A program made the position numbers and the translations under genes. Source: Microbacterium sp. STN6 (lineage in GTDB: Bacteria; Actinomycetota; Actinomycetes; Actinomycetales; Microbacteriaceae). Taken from it: DNA of 64,000 nucleotides. Position 1 is the first letter of the stretch. Each line of letters starts with the position of its first letter. Under the pieces are notes generated by a model. It did not search any database. It was not told the DNA's origin and worked only from the letters and a program-made list of their open reading frames with translations. Shown here piece by piece: positions 60,128 through 64,000 of this stretch. The stretch lies in NCBI RefSeq assembly GCF_026410545.1, contig NZ_JAPMIT010000003.1:248001-312000 (forward strand), written 5' to 3'.

Positions 60128-61054
60128 ATGACCCAACCACGCGTTCTGGTGCTCAACGGCCCCAATCTCAACTTTCTCGGGCGGCGCGAGCCGGCACTGT
60201 ACGGCTCGGTCACGCTCGACGCGGTCAACGAATCACTCTCCCAGCGCGCCGAGAGTCGCGGCGTGGGTCTCGACTTTCGGCAGAGCAACAGCGAGGGCGT
60301 GCTCATCGATGCGGCTCAGGAAGCAATGAGCGACGTCGATGCGGTGATCATCAATGCCGGCGGACTCAGCCACACGTCCGTCGCGCTGCGCGACGCGCTC
60401 GCCATGCTGCCCGTGCCCGTGATCGAGGTGCACGTCACAAACATTCACGCACGAGAGTCGTTTCGGCACCATTCCTTTATCTCGGATGTCGCCACGGCCG
60501 TGATCGTCGGTGCGGGAACGAACGGTTACTTGCTCGCGCTCGAACACGCGCTGTCACTGCTGAGCGTCGCCCCGGCGGTGTCGGACGCCGGCGTACCGGA
60601 GACGCCGCGCGCATCCGCTCTGGTACTCAGCGGGCCGAATCTCAATCTGCTCGGGCGGCGCGAACCGGAGATCTACGGCGAGGTCACGCTGAAGCAGATC
60701 GACGATCGGGTGGCAGCGGAGGCGGCACGGCTCGGCGTCACCGCGGACGTTCGGCAGAGCAACAGCGAAGCCGAACTCGTGGATGCCGCGCAGGAGGCGA
60801 TGAACGCCTTCGACGCGGTGGTCATCAACCCCGCCGAGTTGTCATTCACCTCTGTGCCGTTGCGCGACGCCCTGGCGATGCTGCCGGTGCCAGTCATCGA
60901 GGTGCACATCACGAATATCATGGCGCGGCCCGCGGAGTACCTGCACCACTCCCGCATCTCACCGATCGCGACGGCGGTGATCGTGGGTGCGGGCGCCCAC
61001 GGGTACGAGCTGGCGCTTCAGCACGTGGCGTACACCGGGCCGCACCGTCGCTGA
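60128..61054 (+). CDS. aroQ: Tandem fusion of two type II 3-dehydroquinate dehydratase domains
   Basis: 308 residues, twice the usual 145-150. Domain 1 (4-145) keeps the active site: Arg20, Tyr25 in REPALYG, Asn76, His82 in SHTS, Asp89, Glu100/His102 in EVHVTN, Arg109 and Arg113. Domain 2 (163-300) repeats the fold and keeps Tyr183, Asp247, Glu258 and His260, but His82 is replaced by Phe240 and HARESFR by MARPAEYL, losing a substrate Arg. So the second domain is probably inactive or altered. The enzyme converts dehydroquinate to dehydroshikimate in the shikimate or quinate pathway. ATG 60128 has AAGGTGG upstream; an in-frame TTG at 60014 is rejected. Confidence 0.9.
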   Translation: MTQPRVLVLNGPNLNFLGRREPALYGSVTLDAVNESLSQRAESRGVGLDFRQSNSEGVLIDAAQEAMSDVDAVIINAGGLSHTSVALRDALAMLPVPVIEVHVTNIHARESFRHHSFISDVATAVIVGAGTNGYLLALEHALSLLSVAPAVSDAGVPETPRASALVLSGPNLNLLGRREPEIYGEVTLKQIDDRVAAEAARLGVTADVRQSNSEAELVDAAQEAMNAFDAVVINPAELSFTSVPLRDALAMLPVPVIEVHITNIMARPAEYLHHSRISPIATAVIVGAGAHGYELALQHVAYTGPHRR

Positions 61055-61080
61055 TCGGCCGGGATAGCCGCGAATACGCA

Positions 61081-61116
61081 AAGGGCCGGGCCGACGTTTC
61101 CGTCGGCCCGGCCCTT
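61081..61116 (+). terminator. Strong hairpin terminator after the aroQ fusion
   Basis: Perfect 16-bp stem AAGGGCCGGGCCGACG (61081-61096) with a TTTC loop and its exact complement (61101-61116). There is no T-tract, as is usual for actinobacterial terminators. It is the last host-like element before the att site. Confidence 0.85.
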
Positions 61117-61177
61117 CATCCGTTCGCCTGTGCTGCTTCGTGAAGTCGCTCGGACTTTTCCCGAATCAGCCACACCG

Positions 61178-61199
61178 TGCGCGAGGGGGGACTTGAACT
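61178..61199 (-). other. tRNA-Leu 3'-end fragment, probable attachment site (attR)
   Basis: On the minus strand, 21-22 nt match the T loop, T-arm 3' strand and acceptor 3' strand of an actinobacterial tRNA-Leu (GTTCAAGTCCCCCC followed by TCGCGCA). The 5' strand of the T arm is missing (GAACA instead of a G run), so this is not a whole tRNA. Such fragments mark where an element has integrated into a tRNA 3' end; the orientation puts the element to the right. The intact tRNA should lie beyond the window. Confidence 0.6.
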
Positions 61200-61344
61200 G
61201 TTCTGTGCCCGCTCGCGCGCAGGATCGTGAACGCGCGTTCTGGCCCGTAAGCAGAGGGAAGTCAGAGAAGGGGACTGTGGATAACTCCTTCAGGATTCAC
61301 GGACCTACATAGCCGGTAGCACATGAGTTAGCACATGAAAAGAG

Positions 61345-61591
61345 CATGCCCTCACGCGTTCGTGTGCGAATCAGATCGGTCCCGAATTCGGAGACCATGG
61401 CGACAGGTTGAACAACAGTTGGCCCAGAAGGTCGGCGGGGCCATGTGCAAAGCCGCCGATGCGCAGCTTCACGTGACAGCGGGCGAGGCATCGAGGATGT
61501 CTTTCGCATCGCGTAGCCACCGGGCCAGGCGATCGAGTTTCGTGGCGACGAGGGTGTCGCCGTCGCGACACACGGCCAAGGCTTCCCGCGG
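61345..61591 (-). pseudogene. Decayed serine recombinase (resolvase/invertase family)
   Basis: Three pieces of one resolvase can be read on the minus strand in different frames: REALAVCRDGDTLVATKLDR followed by LARWLRDAKDILD; then VKLRIGGFAHGPADLLGQLL; then VSEFGTDLIRTRTREGM. Together they match the middle of a Tn3/Hin-type serine recombinase (TKLDRLAR and the DLIRxRTREGM helix). At least two frameshifts, a stop codon and missing ends make it non-functional. The N-terminal catalytic Ser region is lost. Confidence 0.75.
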
Positions 61592-61859
61592 TTATTCAGT
61601 CATGGATTTGCCTGTAGCGTTTAGCGCCCCTTCACCGGGCAATTTCTCGGGCGGGTCTTACGGGAATGTCACCTCTCGGAACCACGCGGATCTTCGTCAG
61701 TGCGGGTCGCCGGTTTGGCGGTCCGGCTCAGCGTCCGGCATATGACACGGCGGGCTGGCCGCCGACTTCGTCATCCGAGTCAAAAGAATCCCGCCACTTT
61801 TCTGCGAAGACCACGGGTGTGTCGCGGCTGGTGTGGATACGGATATCGGGTTCCGGCCT
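61592..61859. other. Non-coding remnant region
   Basis: 268 nt with only short frames. It is less GC-rich than the host part and probably holds further remains of the integrated element. I recognise no gene, repeat or RNA in it. Confidence 0.4.
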
Positions 61860-62396
61860 TTAGGGTTCGTGGGTCTGATCGGGCACGTGTGTGCTGTCGT
61901 CGCCGGCTTTTGCTGCGCGTCGCCGCTTGTGAATTCCGTATTCGCGCCAGGTGAGGTAGACGAAGAAGATGTCGAAGGCGGTCAGGAAGGTGAGTCCCCA
62001 GGAGAAGGCGACGATGATCTGGTAGCCCTGGTAGAGGATGAAGGCCATCAGGAAGGCGATCATCCACGGGTATGCCGCCAGGTGGCCTCTGAGCAGTGCC
62101 CAGACCAGCACGATCTTCACGAGTCCGTGCAGGAGCAGGTAGATTGCCCCGAACACGGTCGCGGACAAGCTCAGGTTGCTGGTGAGGTGCAGCAGGGCGT
62201 TCGCGATGAGATCGTGTGGGTCTTCGGATAGTTCGTGCTGGGTCAGGACCTGGGCGATCACGCCGATCTGGTGCGGAGAGACGAGCAGGAGCAGGATGCC
62301 GCCGACGAGTTCGAGAACGCCGTCTAGGCCCTTCAGGATCAGGCTGACGAAGAATGCCTCATCGAGCAGGGTCAGCCGATGTTCCGTTGTGCCCAT
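61860..62396 (-). CDS. DUF2127 family membrane protein
   Basis: 178 residues with four membrane helices. The start (LLDEAFFVSLILKGLDGVLE) and later LHGLVKIVLVWALLRGHLAAYP are typical of DUF2127. Function unknown; the family is common on actinobacterial plasmids and metal-resistance islands. ATG 62396 has AGAGG about 5 nt upstream. It is divergent from chrB, and the two share a 39-nt intergenic region with a palindrome. Confidence 0.85.
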   Translation of the reverse strand: MGTTEHRLTLLDEAFFVSLILKGLDGVLELVGGILLLLVSPHQIGVIAQVLTQHELSEDPHDLIANALLHLTSNLSLSATVFGAIYLLLHGLVKIVLVWALLRGHLAAYPWMIAFLMAFILYQGYQIIVAFSWGLTFLTAFDIFFVYLTWREYGIHKRRRAAKAGDDSTHVPDQTHEP

Positions 62397-62410
62397 CACA
62401 TCCTCTTCCG

Positions 62411-62426
62411 TGTAACTGTTGTTACA
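62411..62426. promoter_or_regulatory. Operator palindrome between DUF2127 gene and chrB
   Basis: TGTAACTGTTGTTACA: perfect 6-bp arms around TGTT. Its right arm overlaps the chrB -10 box (TACAGT, 62423-62428), so a bound protein would block chrB transcription. Confidence 0.65.
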
Positions 62427-62428
62427 GT
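62423..62428 (+). promoter_or_regulatory. -10 box of leaderless chrB promoter
   Basis: TACAGT lies 7 nt before the GTG at 62436 and overlaps the palindrome at 62411-62426. Confidence 0.5.
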
Positions 62429-62435
62429 ATGTCCT

Positions 62436-63032
62436 GTGACGAAGAATATCCGATGGGTGTTAGTGCTGGTGCAATTGCCGTCCGAACCGTCCCGGCACCG
62501 GGTGGCGGTGTGGCGAGAGTTGCGGAAGGCGGGAGCGGTGCCGGTGTCCCCGGGGACCTGGGCGCTGCCATCCGGCCCGGCGTTTCAGCCGGCCCTGGAT
62601 CGTGCCGGCGAGTTGTGCCGCAGGGGTGGCGGCACGTTCGCCGTGATCGACGCGTCCCCGCGGGACGAGGCTTCGACGGCGCTGATCCGGGACGCGTTCG
62701 TGGCGGCGCGGGTTGATGAGTGGGCTGAGTTCGAGGCCGATTGCGGCAAGTTCGAGGCGGAAATCGCCCGTGAGATCGCCAAGGCGAAATTCACCTTCGG
62801 CGAACTCGAAGAGGAAGAACAGAGCATGGACCGGCTGCGGCGCTGGTTGCGAGACTTGAAGAAGCGTGACGTCCTGGAACTGGCCGAAGCCGGAGCTGCG
62901 GAGGTGCGTTTGCGAAACTGTGAGGCGGTGCTCGATGGTTATGCCGAGCAGGTGTATCAGGTGATGCGCGGCAGCACCCCGGCGATCGACACGCCCACCG
63001 TCCCCAGCACAAGCAGCGACGCACTCGAATGA
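62436..63032 (+). CDS. chrB: ChrB N-terminal-domain protein (metal-responsive regulator)
   Basis: 198 residues. The opening RWVLVLVQLPSEPSRHRVAV and the following LRKAGAVPVSPGTWALPSGP are the ChrB_N signature; a charged helical region (EIAREIAKAKFTFGELEEEE) follows. The longer C-terminal domain of full chromate-resistance ChrB is absent. ChrB_N proteins act as regulators or accessory factors in chromate and other metal-resistance operons. The GTG start fits a leaderless transcript, and the stop overlaps the next gene (ATGA). Confidence 0.85.
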   Translation: MTKNIRWVLVLVQLPSEPSRHRVAVWRELRKAGAVPVSPGTWALPSGPAFQPALDRAGELCRRGGGTFAVIDASPRDEASTALIRDAFVAARVDEWAEFEADCGKFEAEIAREIAKAKFTFGELEEEEQSMDRLRRWLRDLKKRDVLELAEAGAAEVRLRNCEAVLDGYAEQVYQVMRGSTPAIDTPTVPSTSSDALE

Positions 63033-63730
63033 GTCCTGCCGACACGGATCGTAGCGATCTTCAACCCCGGCACCCACGCATGAATTCACCTGCCGGCGCA
63101 GCACGATTCAGCCAGCGGCGGAGATTATCAATTGTGCTGACGCTGAATCTTGCGTTGATCGGCGGTCTCGTGATCGTCGGCGTCACTGCCAACTCGGTAG
63201 GGGTGTTGGCGGCCGCCGGTGACACTGTGGCTGACTCGATCGCGCTGGTGTTGGGGCTGGTCGCGGTGGCGCTTCGGGATCGCGACCCGGATCACCCGCG
63301 GGCGAATCGGCCGATCGCGATCGTCGCTCTGATCAACGCCGCGATCCTGATCGCCGTTACCATCAGCGTCGCGATCGAAGCGTTCGCGCGACTGGCCGAG
63401 GGATCGCCCGCGGTGCTGGGGTTCCCGATGGCCGTGGTGAGCCTGATCACCCTCGCGGTCATGGTGGCTGGTGCTCTCGTGCTTGGACTGTCCGCGCACC
63501 GCGAGGACATCCACATGAAATCAGTACTCCTGGACACGCTCGCCGACGCCGCTGCTGCCGCTGGCGTTCTCGTGGCGGGCGTTGTGATCTGGCTCACCGC
63601 CGGGCTCTACTGGCTCGATCCGGTCATCGCCCTCGTTCTGGCCGCCGTGATCGGCTACGCGGGGGCCAGACTGGCGGCACAGGCGATCGCCGCCCTACGC
63701 GGAGCCGACATCGACTTCGACAACGACTGA
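63029..63730 (+). CDS. Cation diffusion facilitator (CDF) transporter
   Basis: 233 residues with six membrane helices but almost no C-terminal cytoplasmic domain. The metal-binding pairs are Asp65/Asp69 in AGDTVADS (helix 2) and Asp169/Asp173 in LLDTLADA (helix 5). Zinc CDFs usually have a His at one or both of these; an all-Asp set is more like manganese or iron exporters. Overlap with chrB suggests the two are one metal-responsive unit. The metal cannot be fixed from sequence. Confidence 0.85.
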   Translation: MSPADTDRSDLQPRHPRMNSPAGAARFSQRRRLSIVLTLNLALIGGLVIVGVTANSVGVLAAAGDTVADSIALVLGLVAVALRDRDPDHPRANRPIAIVALINAAILIAVTISVAIEAFARLAEGSPAVLGFPMAVVSLITLAVMVAGALVLGLSAHREDIHMKSVLLDTLADAAAAAGVLVAGVVIWLTAGLYWLDPVIALVLAAVIGYAGARLAAQAIAALRGADIDFDND

Positions 63731-63836
63731 GCGCGCGGACCCGTCCGGCGTCAGCGGACCCGGTGCGCTCGTGCGCAGCCATCTGGGCGCTGAAAGGTTC
63801 ACGTAGGTGCTGTTCCGGAAGGATCAACGTACCCTG

Positions 63837-64000
63837 TCACTCTCCGCGGCTCAGGCCGCCGGGGGAGGCTACCGTCACCGTCACCGTCTTGGAGGGTTGG
63901 GGCACGTGGTGTGCGGTGCGTCTGGGAATGAGGCGGGCCGAGTTGAGGATGAACACGGATTCGCTGCCGACGTGCACGATCGCGGCGGTGACGGGGCCGA
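63837..64000 (-). CDS. C-terminal end of a heavy-metal P-type ATPase (partial)
   Basis: Only the last 54 codons lie in the window; the gene runs off the right edge. GPVTAAIVHVGSESVFILNS resembles the final membrane helices of CadA/ZntA-type ATPases, followed by a disordered tail (VPQPSKTVTVTVASPGG). It is convergent with the CDF gene, fitting a metal-resistance island. The tail is short, so the family call is moderate. Confidence 0.55.
   Translation of the reverse strand, partial: GPVTAAIVHVGSESVFILNSARLIPRRTAHHVPQPSKTVTVTVASPGGLSRGE

Noticed and set aside
61178-61199. A complete tRNA gene
   Set aside because: Only the 3' part is present; the D arm, anticodon arm and 5' T-arm strand are missing, so it is called an attachment-site fragment.

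Overview
The window looks like a chromosomal segment of a high-GC Gram-positive bacterium, most likely an actinobacterium of the family Microbacteriaceae. The evidence is the very GC-rich coding sequence, an actinobacterial-type nucS, a LAxTG sorting signal, many GTG starts, several leaderless promoters (TAnnnT placed 6-7 nt before a start codon) and no rRNA or intact tRNA. The family assignment is inference; no species is claimed.

Layout. 1-11082: a class A beta-lactamase-like protein, an M13 zinc peptidase, a dienelactone-hydrolase-like protein, a self-regulated ABC exporter operon (ATPase, permease, GbsR/MarR-type regulator), a MATE exporter, and a LacI regulator divergent from an MFS transporter. 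11083-20125: two genes embedded in intergenic minisatellites (a DUF559 protein and nucS), an SseB-like protein, an ArsB/NhaD-type antiporter paired with a KhtT-like N-terminal domain protein, two LuxR-type two-component systems, a HAD phosphatase and a CPBP protease. 20118-24080: the sensor kinase of the second two-component system, then a three-gene type III polyketide operon like srsABC (alkylresorcinol-type phenolic lipids). 24178-26259: a lone ABC ATPase and an aminotransferase.

26267-45057 is the main metabolic island. One strand carries an Opp-family transporter followed by three glycosidases (GH42, GH3 and an apiosidase-like DUF5060/DUF4038/DUF5605 enzyme). The other carries two tandem TetR paralogues, a split transketolase, an FGGY kinase, a TIM-barrel sugar isomerase and a SorC regulator; a nucleoside-hydrolase-like gene lies between. 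The set matches the known D-apulose route of D-apiose catabolism (isomerase, kinase, transketolase), so the region is read as an import, deglycosylation and catabolism locus for plant apiosyl glycosides.

45178-48451 is a sulfatase / TetR / formylglycine-generating-enzyme locus with a clear TetR operator. 48536-59899 holds two DUF202 proteins, two more two-component systems, a GH-like barrel protein, a HemK-like methyltransferase with no canonical start codon, a 1277-residue LAKTG-anchored lectin/Ig-repeat surface protein and a DUF6069 membrane protein. 60128-61116 is a tandem fusion of two type II dehydroquinate dehydratases followed by a strong hairpin.

From 61178 the sequence changes character. 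The 3' end of a tRNA-Leu gene marks a probable attachment site. It is followed by a decayed serine recombinase, a DUF2127 protein, chrB, a CDF metal transporter and the tail of a P-type ATPase: the edge of an integrated metal-resistance element that runs off the right end of the window.
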